NCBI GenBank assembly: GCA_900313615.1
Contig: OMRP01000002.1
Location: forward strand, 62,001-126,000
DNA from: an uncultured Prevotellaceae bacterium
Lineage (GTDB): Bacteria; Bacteroidota; Bacteroidia; Bacteroidales; Bacteroidaceae
DNA length: 64,000 nt
Direction of reading: 5' to 3'
Position 1 is the stretch's first letter. Each line of letters begins with the position of its first letter. A model generated the notes under the pieces. That model ran no database searches, had not been told where the DNA came from, and worked only from the letters and a program-made list of their open reading frames with translations. This document shows positions 34,723 to 44,067 of the stretch, piece by piece. The translations under genes and the position numbers were made by a program.

Positions 34723-37700
34723 TTATTCTTCAACTTTATAATCTTCGATAGGCTGATGGGCATACTGAGCCAACTCAGCAGCCACCTCTTCGTTCACTTC
34801 CTCTTCGAATTGCATGGGCTTGAACTTCTCTTGCAACGATTGGAAGATAACGAACAGTGCCGGTACCACCAATATCTGGCAAAGCGTACCGATGAGCATA
34901 CCGCCGATAGCCGCATAACCCAGCGTATTGTTACCATGGGCACCCACGCCGAATGGCCAGAGCATTGGCAACAGACCAATAATCAAGGCCAACGAGGTCA
35001 TGAGGATAGGACGCAGACGTGCACCTGCACCCAGCACGGCAGCCCAAGAGATGGCCATACCCGTCTCGCGGCGTTCGAGTGCGAACTGCACGATAAGAAT
35101 GGCGTTCTTCGCCAACAGACCGATCAACATGATGAGCGAGATCTGCATGTAGATATCGTTGTTATGCCCAGTTATCTTCGTAAAGAAGAAGGCACCCGCC
35201 AAACCAAATGGAATGGATAGAATCACCGCAAATGGCAGCAGGTAACTCTCATACTGTGCCGAGAGGATGAGGTAGACGAACACGATACAGAGCACGAAGA
35301 TAAGCGCCGTGGAGTTGCTCGACTCCGCCTCGGAACGTGTCAGTCCAGAATATTCATAAGCATATCCCTGTGGAAGGTTTGCGGCCGCCACTTCCTCAAC
35401 AGCCTTGATGGCCTCACCCGTGGAGTATCCTTCAGCCACGGTGGCCGTCACGTTGATACTCGTATAGAGGTTGAAACGGTTGATGTTCGACGGTCCATAG
35501 ACACGTTTGAGCGTACAGAACTCCGTCACAGGAGACATGCCCGAGGGAGTGCGCACGAAGATATTGTTGATGCTTTCGGGACGCTCCCTGCTCTCCACAT
35601 CACCTTGTATCATCACACGGTAGAGTTTACCATATGAGTTGAAGTTCGATGCATAGAGACCGCCGTAGTATCCCTGCAACGTGGTAAGCACCGTATTGGG
35701 AGCGATGCCCGCCTGCTTACACTTAGCCACATCCACATCGACCATGTATTGCGGGTACGATGGGTTGTATGATGTCTGCGCCGTCTGTATCTCCGGTCGT
35801 TTATTCAGTTCAGCCAGATAGTCCTTCGTCACTTGGAAGAACCGGTTCAGGTCACCACCCGTGCGGTCCTGTAGCACCAGCGACACACCGCTGTTGGCCG
35901 AGAAACCCGGAATCATAGGCGGTGAGAACGCCAATATCTGCGCATCCTTGATGGACGCCGTCTGTTTGTAAATCATACCCAGCACAGCCATGGCCCCTTC
36001 GGTGATGCCACGTTCCGAGAACGGTTTCAGTTTGATGATGAACGTAGCCTGGTCGGAACCCTGTCCTGCGATGAAGTTGTAACCTTGAATCTGTTCACGG
36101 CTCTGAATGGCAGTGTTCGATGCCAGCATGGCGTCCACCTGGTCGATGACCTGACGTGTACGTGCCACACTCGTTGCCGGCGGCATGGAGATGGTACAGA
36201 ACAGCGTACCCGTATCCTCATCAGGCACAAGACCCGTTTTGGTGGTGTTCATGGTCCAAAGCAGTCCTGCGATACCCGCCACGACGAGGATACCCACGAG
36301 GATGGGCTTGCGCACCAGTTTCTCCACCCTCTTCTTATATTTTCCCTGAATCTTGGTGTACGACGTATTGAACGATGTGTGGAAGCGGTCGATGAGACTC
36401 ATTTTTCGTTCTTTGCCTTCTTTGTCTTTCGGTTTGAGGAAGATGGCACAAAGAGCTGGCGAGAGCGTCAAAGCGTTCAGCGCCGATATGAAAATGGACA
36501 CCGCCATGGTGACACCGAACTCTCGATAGAACGTACCCGACGTGCCACCGATGAACGACACGGGGATGAACACCGAAGCCATCACCAGCGTGATGGAGAT
36601 GATAGCGCCCGAAATCTCGCTCATGGCGTCGATGGAAGCCGTGAGCGCACTCTTATAGCCTTGGTCTAGTTTGGCGTGTACCGCCTCGACCACCACGATG
36701 GCATCGTCGACCACAATGGCGATAGCCAAGAGCAAGGCCGACAAGGTGAGCAGGTTGATGGAGAATCCGAACACCTTCAGGAAGAAGAACGTACCGATCA
36801 GCGACACAGGCACGGCAATCATCGGGATGAGAGTGGAACGGAAATCCTGCAGGAAGATGTACACCACGAGGAACACGAGTATAAGCGTGATAATCAGCGT
36901 CTTGACCACCTCTTCGATGGATGCGTAGAGGAACTCTGTCACGTCATAGTTGATACGGTATTCCAATCCCGGTGGGAAGTTCTTCGACTGTTCTTCCAGC
37001 ACTTCCTTCACCTGTTTGGCTATCTCGTTGGCATTGGAACCGGCGATCTGCTGCACCATACCCATACACGACGGTTGGTTGTTGTTGCGCATGGACACCG
37101 AATACTGCAATCCTCCGAGTTCGATTTTCGCCACATCCTTCAGTCGCAGTGTCTGTCCGTTGACATCACTGCGTATGATGATGTCACCATATTCCTCCGC
37201 CGTCTTCAAGCGGCCTTTGTAGCGCATCACATATTCGTAGGCCACATCGCTTTGTTCGCCGAACGAACCTGGAGCCGCCTCGATGTTCTGCTCCGCCAAT
37301 GCCTGGGAGATGTCGGAGGGGATGAGGTTGTACTGTTTCATGATCTCTGGCTTGAGCCAGATACGCATGGAGTAGGTTTTCATACCCGGGCTCTGGATAT
37401 CACCCACACCGGGGATACGTTTCAGAGCCGGTACGATATTGATATTGGCATAGTTGGTGATGAACTCATCGTCGTAACGTCCGTCGGGCGAAGTAATGGT
37501 ATACATCATCACCTGCGATGTCTGTCGCTTGAGCACCGTCACACCCACGCGCGTCACCTCGGCGGGCAGAAGGCCCTGTGCCTGCGCCACACGGTTTTGT
37601 ACGTTCACCGCACACATATCGGCATTGGTTCCCTGCTTGAACTGTATGGATATGTTGGCAGAACCTTGATTGGTGGCCGATGATGTCATATAGGTCATGT

Positions 37701-37923
37701 TCTCCACACCGTTGATGCTCTCCTCGAGAGGTGCCAGCACCGAGTTTTTCACTGTCTCAGCATCAGCACCTTGGTATGAGGTGAATACCGACACGGTTGG
37801 GGGTGCGATGTCGGGGTACTGCTCGATAGGCAGTGTGGCTAGTCCGATGAAACCCAGTATGACGATAACCACAGAGATAACCGTCGAGAGAACAGGCCTT
37901 TTGATGAAATTGGTAATATTCAT
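34723..37923 (-). CDS. RND multidrug efflux pump, HAE1 (AcrB) family
   Basis: A 1066-residue inner-membrane proton-driven exporter. The N-terminal NFIKRPVLSTVISVVIVILG and two repeats of six membrane segments flank two large periplasmic porter domains. The proton-relay aspartates are present in segment 4 (AIAIVVDDAIVVVEAV, about residue 405). The QEDFRST-type loop appears as LQDFRSTLIPM, and GASLRPILMTS-like AGARLRPILMTSLA is in the C-terminal half. NNDIYMQISLIMLIGLLAKNAILIV is the segment 10 signature. The C-terminus carries an extra acidic tail (EEEVNEEVAAELAQYA). It lies in an adaptor-pump-channel operon, and regulators are not adjacent. Confidence 0.96.
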   Translation of the reverse strand: MNITNFIKRPVLSTVISVVIVILGFIGLATLPIEQYPDIAPPTVSVFTSYQGADAETVKNSVLAPLEESINGVENMTYMTSSATNQGSANISIQFKQGTNADMCAVNVQNRVAQAQGLLPAEVTRVGVTVLKRQTSQVMMYTITSPDGRYDDEFITNYANINIVPALKRIPGVGDIQSPGMKTYSMRIWLKPEIMKQYNLIPSDISQALAEQNIEAAPGSFGEQSDVAYEYVMRYKGRLKTAEEYGDIIIRSDVNGQTLRLKDVAKIELGGLQYSVSMRNNNQPSCMGMVQQIAGSNANEIAKQVKEVLEEQSKNFPPGLEYRINYDVTEFLYASIEEVVKTLIITLILVFLVVYIFLQDFRSTLIPMIAVPVSLIGTFFFLKVFGFSINLLTLSALLLAIAIVVDDAIVVVEAVHAKLDQGYKSALTASIDAMSEISGAIISITLVMASVFIPVSFIGGTSGTFYREFGVTMAVSIFISALNALTLSPALCAIFLKPKDKEGKERKMSLIDRFHTSFNTSYTKIQGKYKKRVEKLVRKPILVGILVVAGIAGLLWTMNTTKTGLVPDEDTGTLFCTISMPPATSVARTRQVIDQVDAMLASNTAIQSREQIQGYNFIAGQGSDQATFIIKLKPFSERGITEGAMAVLGMIYKQTASIKDAQILAFSPPMIPGFSANSGVSLVLQDRTGGDLNRFFQVTKDYLAELNKRPEIQTAQTSYNPSYPQYMVDVDVAKCKQAGIAPNTVLTTLQGYYGGLYASNFNSYGKLYRVMIQGDVESRERPESINNIFVRTPSGMSPVTEFCTLKRVYGPSNINRFNLYTSINVTATVAEGYSTGEAIKAVEEVAAANLPQGYAYEYSGLTRSEAESSNSTALIFVLCIVFVYLILSAQYESYLLPFAVILSIPFGLAGAFFFTKITGHNNDIYMQISLIMLIGLLAKNAILIVQFALERRETGMAISWAAVLGAGARLRPILMTSLALIIGLLPMLWPFGVGAHGNNTLGYAAIGGMLIGTLCQILVVPALFVIFQSLQEKFKPMQFEEEVNEEVAAELAQYAHQPIEDYKVEE

Positions 37924-38075
37924 TTTTTCTAGGAGTTTGGGAGTTTAGGAGTTTAGGATTTTGGACAAAACCATAGAGTGAAGAAGTAATGTGAGCAGTG
38001 AATTATTCACTTTTCGTTTTTCACTTTTACTCTCATGGGAAATCACTTGTCCCCTTTGTCCTTGCCCCTTAATAC

Positions 38076-39302
38076 TTATTTACTGAACACCTCTTTAAGT
38101 TTCTTGGCATCGCCTTGAGCCTCACCCAGTTTCTCCGCCTCTTTCACTTTCTTCTCGTACTGTTCAGGCGTTATGGGAACAATATCCATCTTGTCGGTGA
38201 GTTTGGTGATACCATTGGTCACATATTTGTCGCCCACCTTCAAGCCCGAGCGAACCACATAGTTCTTACCATCGTTCTGCGGGTCAACAGTTATCTCGGT
38301 GTAAACTACCTTGTTGTCTTTTCCCACTACGAACACGAAATGCTTGTCTTGCACCTCGAGTACACATTCCTGCGGTATGACGATTGCGCTGGCATTCTCG
38401 CGCGGCACAACGATGGACCCCGAACCTCCACTCTTGAGCAAACGCTCCGGGTTGGGGAATTGGGCAATCATCGAGACAGCACCCGTGGCAGGGTCGATGA
38501 CGCCACTGGCCTTGACCACCCTACCCTCGTGGGCATAGATGCTACCGTCAGCCAGTTGGAGTTTCACTGCCGGGAAGCTGGCCACCGCCGAGCCTGCTGT
38601 CTTGGTCATCTGCAACATATCTTTTTCGTTCATCGAGAAATACACCTCCATGGTGCTGATGTTCGACACGGTGGTCAAGGCAGGCTGTGACGAGCCGCTC
38701 ACCAGAGCACCCACTTTATAAGGCAAGTTGCCAACGACACCACTTGCCGGGCTCTTCACATAGCAGAAGCTGAGGTTCTCGCGTGCCGATGCCAGTCCCG
38801 CCTGTGCTTGTTGAAGAGCCGCCTTGGCCTGGTTCACCTGAGCCTGTGCACTTTCGTAGTTGTTTTTCGCCGACTGCAACTCGAAGTCACCAATGACATT
38901 GTTTTTATGCAACTGCTGACTGTTATCGTAAGTCAGTTTCATGGTGTTGAGTTGTGCATTGGCCGTGTTCACGGCAGCCTGAGCCTGCGTCACAGCGGCC
39001 TGAGCCTGGCGTACGGCAGCCTGGTAGGTCTCGTTGTCGATGACGAACAGCAGTTGTCCTGCACCCACCGATTGTCCTTCCTGCACACACACACGAGTGA
39101 TGAATCCAGAAGCCTTCGGTCGGATTTCCACATCCTGAATACCTTTGATGGTGGCAGGGTAAGTCGTCTGGCTGGAAGCACTCTGCGCCTCCACCGTCCT
39201 GACGGGGAACTCATTGTCACCAAAATTCATGCTGCCACCTCCGCCACATGCCACAAGCATACTGGCAGCAGCGGCCATCATCCAAAGTTTGTAAATTTTC
39301 AT
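38076..39302 (-). CDS. RND efflux periplasmic adaptor lipoprotein (MFP)
   Basis: A 408-residue membrane-fusion protein that bridges the inner-membrane pump and the outer-membrane channel. The lipobox is LVAC (Cys20). The first barrel/lipoyl half (about 55-95: VEIRPKASGFITRVCVQEGQSV) is followed by an Ala/Gln-rich alpha-helical hairpin (95-175). Then come the second lipoyl half (ARENLSFCYVKSPASGVVGNL), the beta-barrel (about 215-300) and the membrane-proximal domain (about 305-380). The C-terminus is Lys/Glu-rich. It is first gene of the efflux operon, about 37 nt after a TATCTTTG box. The pump follows 152 bp downstream across a spacer with gagttt-type repeats. Confidence 0.94.
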   Translation of the reverse strand: MKIYKLWMMAAAASMLVACGGGGSMNFGDNEFPVRTVEAQSASSQTTYPATIKGIQDVEIRPKASGFITRVCVQEGQSVGAGQLLFVIDNETYQAAVRQAQAAVTQAQAAVNTANAQLNTMKLTYDNSQQLHKNNVIGDFELQSAKNNYESAQAQVNQAKAALQQAQAGLASARENLSFCYVKSPASGVVGNLPYKVGALVSGSSQPALTTVSNISTMEVYFSMNEKDMLQMTKTAGSAVASFPAVKLQLADGSIYAHEGRVVKASGVIDPATGAVSMIAQFPNPERLLKSGGSGSIVVPRENASAIVIPQECVLEVQDKHFVFVVGKDNKVVYTEITVDPQNDGKNYVVRSGLKVGDKYVTNGITKLTDKMDIVPITPEQYEKKVKEAEKLGEAQGDAKKLKEVFSK

Positions 39303-39338
39303 ACCTTTTATTATTATCTTTTGTTAATTCTCATTTAC

Positions 39339-39346
39339 CAAAGATA
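39339..39346 (-). promoter_or_regulatory. -7 promoter box of the RND efflux operon
   Basis: TATCTTTG on the minus strand, 36 nt before the adaptor start codon. The -33 match is poor. Confidence 0.55.
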
Positions 39347-39429
39347 CAGAAAACCCATTTATAAAAAAAAGTTTTCAAAGTGCAAAGTTACCACCATTAT
39401 TTGAGTGGAATGTTATTAAGGAAGAATAT

Positions 39430-40944
39430 TTAACAATTATTATCAACCTTAGCGCTGTCATTTACAACGTTATCATCTGTTTCTGAAGAAACCTCACTTG
39501 CTGTTTCAAGGGTGTTCTGTGGTTCTATACCCATCCCTTTGGCCTTTTGCAAAAGAAGTTGCATGAGCGGTTCGCGCTCATTCTCCACTTGGTTGTCAAG
39601 CACTTTGTCCTTAAGATACCCTTTCAGTTCACCCACCTCTTTCGAAGGTTTGAGATTGAAAATCTGCATGATTTCGTAGCCGTCGATACATGGCTGGAAC
39701 AGACGTTTGTAGTCTTTCTCCTTTAGTTCCGCCAATTTTTCCCTAACAATTCTGAAATTGTCGAGGAAGCGCTGTTTCTTGGCCATGTTTTTGCTGGTGA
39801 TATCGGCTTCGCAGAGCAGCATGAGGTCGTCGATGTCGTCGCCGGCGTCATTGAGCAGTCGTCTGACGGCACTGTCGGTCACCTCATCATCGGCGATGGC
39901 AATCGGCCGCATGTGCAGTTCCACCATTTTCCTCACGTACATCATCTTGGCGTCAAGAGGTTGTTTGAGTCGTCGGAAGATGTCGGGCACCATGCGCGCA
40001 CCGATATTGTTATGGTTGTGGAAAGTCCACCCCACGAGGTTATCCCACCGTTTGCTCTTGGGTTTGCCAACGTCGTGGAGCAGCGCCGCCCACCGCAGCC
40101 ATAAGTTGTCGCTTTTGGCTGCTACGTTGTCGAGCACCTCGAGCGTATGGTAGAAATTATTCTTGTGTTTCCTTCCGTTACGTTCCTCCACAATATCGAG
40201 CGCCTGTATCTCGGGCAGCACCCGTTGTAGCAGTCCACAACGCTGCAAGTCAACCAATCCCCTACTAGGTGTGGGAGCAAGCATGATTTTATTGAGTTCT
40301 TCGCTGATACGTTCGGCACTGATAATCTTGATACGTTCCACGTTACGCTCCAAAGCATCAAATGTCTCCTCATCGATGAAGAACCGCAGTTGTGTGGCGA
40401 AACGCACACAGCGCATCATCCTAAGCGGATCGTCGCTGAAAGTGATATCGGGATCGAGAGGCGTGCGTATGATACCATCTTCCAGGTCGGCCAATCCGTC
40501 GAAGGGGTCCACCAATTCGCCGAAACGGTCCTTGTTCAGGCATATAGCCATGGCATTGATGGTGAAGTCGCGGCGGTTCTGGTCGTCCTCGAGTGTCCCA
40601 TCCTCGACGATGGGCTTGCGCGAGTTACGTTGGTAGCTCTCGCGCCGCGCTCCTACAAATTCCACTTCCTGCCCGTGCCATTTCACCTGTGCCGTGCCAA
40701 AATTGCGGAACACAGAGAGGTGGGCTTTCTTTCCCAGGCGCCGTTTCAGTTCCGATGCCACTTGGATGCCGCTGCCCACCACCACCACGTCGATGTCCTG
40801 CGACGGACGTTCGAGAAAAAGGTCGCGCACATAGCCTCCCACCACATAACACTCAAGGCCGAGGTCATCGGCCACACTTGATATATCGTGGAAAACGGGT
40901 TTATTAATTAACTGTCTTAAATCGTCGTCAGAGAGAAGCCTCAT
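39430..40944 (-). CDS. cca: CCA-adding tRNA nucleotidyltransferase with HD domain
   Basis: A 504-residue class II nucleotidyltransferase that adds or repairs the 3' CCA of tRNA. The catalytic core is intact: GGYVRDLFLERPSQDIDVVV (about 36-55) with the metal-binding aspartates, then RRDFTINAMA and the RMMRCVRFATQL ATP/CTP-recognition region. An HD phosphohydrolase-like domain (about 265-390) has LLHDVGKPKSKRWD and the second metal histidines in FHNHNNIGA. The C-terminus (about 470-504) is Ser/Glu/Asn-rich. It is divergent from the DUF1599 gene across a 315-bp spacer filled by tandem promoter modules. Confidence 0.93.
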   Translation of the reverse strand: MRLLSDDDLRQLINKPVFHDISSVADDLGLECYVVGGYVRDLFLERPSQDIDVVVVGSGIQVASELKRRLGKKAHLSVFRNFGTAQVKWHGQEVEFVGARRESYQRNSRKPIVEDGTLEDDQNRRDFTINAMAICLNKDRFGELVDPFDGLADLEDGIIRTPLDPDITFSDDPLRMMRCVRFATQLRFFIDEETFDALERNVERIKIISAERISEELNKIMLAPTPSRGLVDLQRCGLLQRVLPEIQALDIVEERNGRKHKNNFYHTLEVLDNVAAKSDNLWLRWAALLHDVGKPKSKRWDNLVGWTFHNHNNIGARMVPDIFRRLKQPLDAKMMYVRKMVELHMRPIAIADDEVTDSAVRRLLNDAGDDIDDLMLLCEADITSKNMAKKQRFLDNFRIVREKLAELKEKDYKRLFQPCIDGYEIMQIFNLKPSKEVGELKGYLKDKVLDNQVENEREPLMQLLLQKAKGMGIEPQNTLETASEVSSETDDNVVNDSAKVDNNC

Positions 40945-40969
40945 GGGAAAAACACATGCATTTTGAGTG

Positions 40970-40977
40970 CAAAAGTA
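40970..40977 (-). promoter_or_regulatory. -7 promoter box for cca
   Basis: TACTTTTG on the minus strand lies 25 nt before the cca start codon. Confidence 0.55.
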
Positions 40978-41019
40978 ATGAAAAAAAATCGGATTAAGGT
41001 CATGAAGGCAAAAAAAAGC

Positions 41020-41240
41020 ACTATCTTTTCATAAGATAGGCTGCGCCTCGGAAAAACCCAAATAAATTTGGTTTTTCAAAAAAAGACGCACTATCTTTTC
41101 ATAAGATAGGCTGCGTCTCGGAAAAACTCAAATAAATTTGGTTTTGGGAAAAGACGCACTATCTTTTCATAAGATAGGCTGCGTCTCGGAAAAACCCAAA
41201 TAAATTTGGTTTTTCTCTCAACTTGCACTATCTTTGCAGT
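41020..41240 (+). repeat. tandem promoter-module array, three units and four -7 boxes
   Basis: -7 boxes lie at 41022, 41092, 41160 and 41229 (periods 70, 68 and 69). The first three are TATCTTTT inside the palindrome CTATCTT-TTCAT-AAGATAG. The last is the canonical TATCTTTG without the inverted partner. Each unit holds the core CTGCG(C/T)CTCGGAAAAA and the -33 palindrome (A)AATAAATTTGG with TTTG. It fills almost the whole spacer between cca and the DUF1599 gene. It is in the same family as 15081-15186 and 49992-50150. Confidence 0.92.
41205..41236 (+). promoter_or_regulatory. gene-proximal promoter of the DUF1599 gene
   Basis: TTTG at 41205-41208, a 20-nt spacer and TATCTTTG at 41229-41236, 23 nt before the ATG at 41260. 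This overlaps an upstream reading-frame extension and rules it out. Confidence 0.8.
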
Positions 41241-41259
41241 CGAATTTGCAAATTTAGGT

Positions 41260-41808
41260 ATGTGTAACAAGCCATCAAAGACCGAAGAGCAGTTCAGGGG
41301 CGCCCTGTCGCGCTGTCGTGAACTGTTCGAGAAGAAGTTGCGCGATTACGGTGCCTCATGGCGAATCCTGCGCAGCAGTTCGCTCACAGACCAACTGTTC
41401 ATCAAAGCCAAGCGCATCCGTTCGTTGGAAACAGGTGTGCTGCCGATGGTGGAAGAAGGCATCCTGCCCGAATTCATCGGTTTGGTGAACTATGGCATCG
41501 TGGGCCTGATACAGTTGGAGAAAGGTTGTGTCGACAGCGTCGACATCACCGTCGACGAGGCGATGGCACTTTATGACCATTATGCCGACACCACCCTCAA
41601 ACTGATGCTCAGGAAGAACAACGACTATGCCGAGGCGTGGCGAGGCATGCGCGTCACCAGTTATACCGATTTCATTCTCACCAAGTTACAGCGCATCAAA
41701 GAGATAGAAGACCATGGTGGCACAACGTTGGTGAGTGAAGGTATCGACGCCAATTATATGGACATTATCAATTATGCCGTGTTTGGCATCATCAAGTTGA
41801 GCGAGTAA
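41260..41808 (+). CDS. DUF1599 domain protein
   Basis: A 182-residue cytoplasmic protein with two copies of the DUF1599 motif. The first (about 12-75) has FEKKLRDYGASWRILRSSSL, SLTDQLFIKAKRIRSLE and IPE-type spacing. The second (about 110-175) has LKLMLRKNNDYAEAWRGMRV and SYTDFILTKLQRIKEIED. The repeats align well, which points to an old internal duplication. Function is unknown; the acidic helices with conserved KNxDYxxxW look like the all-alpha nucleotide pyrophosphatase class, but that is only a suggestion. The start is set by the promoter at 41205-41236. The next gene begins 5 bp after the stop, so the two are co-transcribed. Confidence 0.88.
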   Translation: MCNKPSKTEEQFRGALSRCRELFEKKLRDYGASWRILRSSSLTDQLFIKAKRIRSLETGVLPMVEEGILPEFIGLVNYGIVGLIQLEKGCVDSVDITVDEAMALYDHYADTTLKLMLRKNNDYAEAWRGMRVTSYTDFILTKLQRIKEIEDHGGTTLVSEGIDANYMDIINYAVFGIIKLSE

Positions 41809-41813
41809 ACAGC

Positions 41814-43136
41814 GTGATAGGGATAAAGAGCATATTGGTCAATGTGTGCCGCTTCATCGTGGCTCCCACGTTCATCTTCTCGGGATTCGTGAAAGCCGTC
41901 GACCCCCTGGGCACGCAATATAAGATACAAGACTACATGGAGGCGCTGGGCATGGCCGATGCCCTGCCCGATTGGGTAACGCTCAGCACATCGGTGCTGC
42001 TGGCTGCCCTGGAGTTCATCTTAGGTGTGCTCCTGCTCTTCGCCATCCATCGGCGCACGGTGTCGAAAACCATCGTGGCCTTCCTCGTCGTCATGACGGG
42101 TATCACTTTGTGGTTGGCTGTGGCCAATCCCGTGAGTGACTGCGGGTGTTTCGGCGATGCCGTACACCTGACCAACTGGCAGACTTTTGGCAAGAACATC
42201 ATCTTGTTGGGCATGGCTGTGATAATCATGCTTTGGCCCTTGAAGATGATGCGCTTCATCTCGAAGACCAACCAATGGATTGTCATCAACTACACGATAC
42301 TGTTTATCCTGACCACGAGCGCGTGGTGTCTATATACCCTACCGTTGTTTGACTTCCGCCCCTATCATGTGGGAGCTGACATCCGAGCAGGCATGGAGAT
42401 TCCCGAAGGGGAGAAACCGCCACAGTATGAGACGACGTTCATCCTTGAGAAAAACGGGGAGCAACGGGAGTTCACACTCGACGACTACCCCGACTCCACT
42501 TGGACATTCATCGACAGCAAGACGGTGATGACCGAGGATGGTTATGTGCCGCCGATACACGATTTCGTGCTGGAGACGGTCGACGAGGGCGTCGACATCA
42601 CCGACTCGCTGCTTTCCGCCGAAGGATACACGTTCCTGCTGATATCACCCTCACTTGAACATGCCGACGACAGTTATTTTGGTGTCATTGACCAGATATA
42701 CGAATATGCCAAGGAGCACGGCTATGGGTTCTATGGCGTGACGGCAAGTGGCGACGAGGCCATCAACCGTTGGCGCGCCCTCACAGGAGCGGAATACACA
42801 TTCTGCAATGCCGACCGCACGATGCTGAAGACAGTCATCCGGAGCAACCCCGGACTGTTGTTGCTCAAAGGTGGTGTGGTCATCAGGAAATGGAGCCACA
42901 ATCAGTTGCCGGAACTTGACGAGAAGAGTCAAGCTCTTGAACAACAAGAGTTGGGCAAGTTGCCCGAAGACTCCGTGCCGCGCAAGATAGCCCTCATATT
43001 GCTCTGGTTCGCCCTACCCTTGCTGCTACTCACCTTGGCCGACCGCCTCTGGGCTTGGACACGCTGGCTGAAGAGGAAGAAAGAGGTGAGAGATGAGGAA
43101 CAAGGAGCAAGGGGCAAAAGGAGAGGTAAGAGGTGA
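41814..43136 (+). CDS. DoxX/MauE-like membrane protein with periplasmic C-terminal domain (BT_3928 type)
   Basis: A 440-residue protein. The first 135 residues form four membrane segments of the DoxX/MauE kind (FIVAPTFIFSGFVKAVDPLG, CGCFGDAVHLTNWQTFGKN). The CGC pair is the redox-like motif of the MauE group. After another membrane segment (about 160-180) a soluble domain of 200 residues has thioredoxin-like touches (LLSAEGYTFLLISPSLEH, NPGLLLLKGGVVIRKW) but no CXXC. A C-terminal membrane segment and a Lys/Arg-rich end follow. It probably handles thiol or quinone redox in the envelope (inference). The start is GTG 41814, 5 bp after the DUF1599 stop; no good ATG lies near. Confidence 0.82.
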   Translation: MIGIKSILVNVCRFIVAPTFIFSGFVKAVDPLGTQYKIQDYMEALGMADALPDWVTLSTSVLLAALEFILGVLLLFAIHRRTVSKTIVAFLVVMTGITLWLAVANPVSDCGCFGDAVHLTNWQTFGKNIILLGMAVIIMLWPLKMMRFISKTNQWIVINYTILFILTTSAWCLYTLPLFDFRPYHVGADIRAGMEIPEGEKPPQYETTFILEKNGEQREFTLDDYPDSTWTFIDSKTVMTEDGYVPPIHDFVLETVDEGVDITDSLLSAEGYTFLLISPSLEHADDSYFGVIDQIYEYAKEHGYGFYGVTASGDEAINRWRALTGAEYTFCNADRTMLKTVIRSNPGLLLLKGGVVIRKWSHNQLPELDEKSQALEQQELGKLPEDSVPRKIALILLWFALPLLLLTLADRLWAWTRWLKRKKEVRDEEQGARGKRRGKR

Positions 43137-43168
43137 GAGGTGAGAGGTGAGAGAATAGTTAGAAATCC
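43128..43168 (+). repeat. GAGGTGAGA tandem repeat
   Basis: The end of the DoxX-like gene and the spacer after it hold about four copies of gaggtgaga; the same words occur near 16165-16190. Confidence 0.6.
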
Positions 43169-43229
43169 TAGAAAGTCTAGGAATCCCCCAAAAGACATAT
43201 CAACCTATAATCAATAAAAAAGTATAACA

Positions 43230-43991
43230 ATGAGAAAGAAAATCGTAGCAGGCAACTGGAAAATGAACATGAACCTGCAAGACGGCATCGCACTTGCCAA
43301 AGAACTCAACGAACAACTGACCGCCGACAAGCCTAACTGCGACGTGGTGATCTGCACACCGTTCATCCACCTGGCCAGCGTGGCTCAGGTGCTCGACCCC
43401 GCTCTCATCGGTCTGGGTGCTGAGAACTGCGCCGACAAGGAGAAGGGCGCTTACACCGGCGAGGTATCTGCCGAGATGGTGAAGAGCACCGGTGCACAAT
43501 ATGTCATCCTGGGCCACTCCGAGCGTCGTGGTTACTATGGCGAGACCCCCGAGATATTGAAAGAGAAGGTACTGCTGGCACTGAAGAACGACCTGAAGGT
43601 GATTTTCTGCATTGGCGAGAGCCTCGAAGAGCGTGAGGAAGGCAAGCAGAACGAAGTGGTGAAGGCCGAACTCGAAGGTAGCGTGTTTAACCTCGACGAG
43701 GCTGATTTCCGCAAGATTGTCATCGCCTACGAACCTATTTGGGCTATCGGTACCGGCAAGACCGCCACTAGCGACCAGGCAGAAGAGATTCACGCCTATA
43801 TCCGCAGTATCATCGCCGAGCGCTACGGCCAAGCCGTTGCTGACGACACCACCATTCTCTACGGTGGCAGTTGCAAGGCCAGCAACGCTCCCGAATTGTT
43901 CGCCAAGGCTGACATCGACGGTGGTCTCATTGGTGGCGCTTCACTCAAAGCAGCCGACTTCAAAGGCATCATCGACGCCTGGAAGAAATAA
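43230..43991 (+). CDS. tpiA: triose-phosphate isomerase
   Basis: A 253-residue glycolytic enzyme that interconverts dihydroxyacetone phosphate and glyceraldehyde 3-phosphate. Catalytic residues are visible: Lys11 in GNWKMN, the histidine in VILGHSERR and the glutamate in [14 protein letters not shown], with the mobile loop 6 in that motif. The phosphate-binding [12 protein letters not shown] and [11 protein letters not shown] complete the barrel. Length is normal. A terminator-like hairpin follows, so it ends its transcript or is only weakly linked to the SPOR gene 76 bp downstream. Confidence 0.98.
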   Translation: MRKKIVAGNWKMNMNLQDGIALAKELNEQLTADKPNCDVVICTPFIHLASVAQVLDPALIGLGAENCADKEKGAYTGEVSAEMVKSTGAQYVILGHSERRGYYGETPEILKEKVLLALKNDLKVIFCIGESLEEREEGKQNEVVKAELEGSVFNLDEADFRKIVIAYEPIWAIGTGKTATSDQAEEIHAYIRSIIAERYGQAVADDTTILYGGSCKASNAPELFAKADIDGGLIGGASLKAADFKGIIDAWKK

Positions 43992-44001
43992 GAATATTAT
44001 A

Positions 44002-44036
44002 AGGGCTGAGGGAAAGCGTTGTGTTTCCCTCACCCT
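44002..44036 (+). terminator. terminator after tpiA
   Basis: AGGG-TGAGGGAAA pairs with TTTCCCTCA-CCCT, with one bulged C and an 8-nt loop. The following T-run is short (TTTAAT). Confidence 0.6.
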
Positions 44037-44067
44037 TTAATAAAATAAGAAACCAAAACACCCAAAC

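Noticed and set aside
36676-37683. Plus-strand frame of 335 codons opposite the RND pump gene
   Set aside because: Antisense shadow of a well-supported gene; His/Arg-rich composition with no domain or start signal.
41020-41240. Possible CRISPR array
   Set aside because: Units repeat along their whole length with no unique spacers, include promoter boxes, and no cas genes are near.
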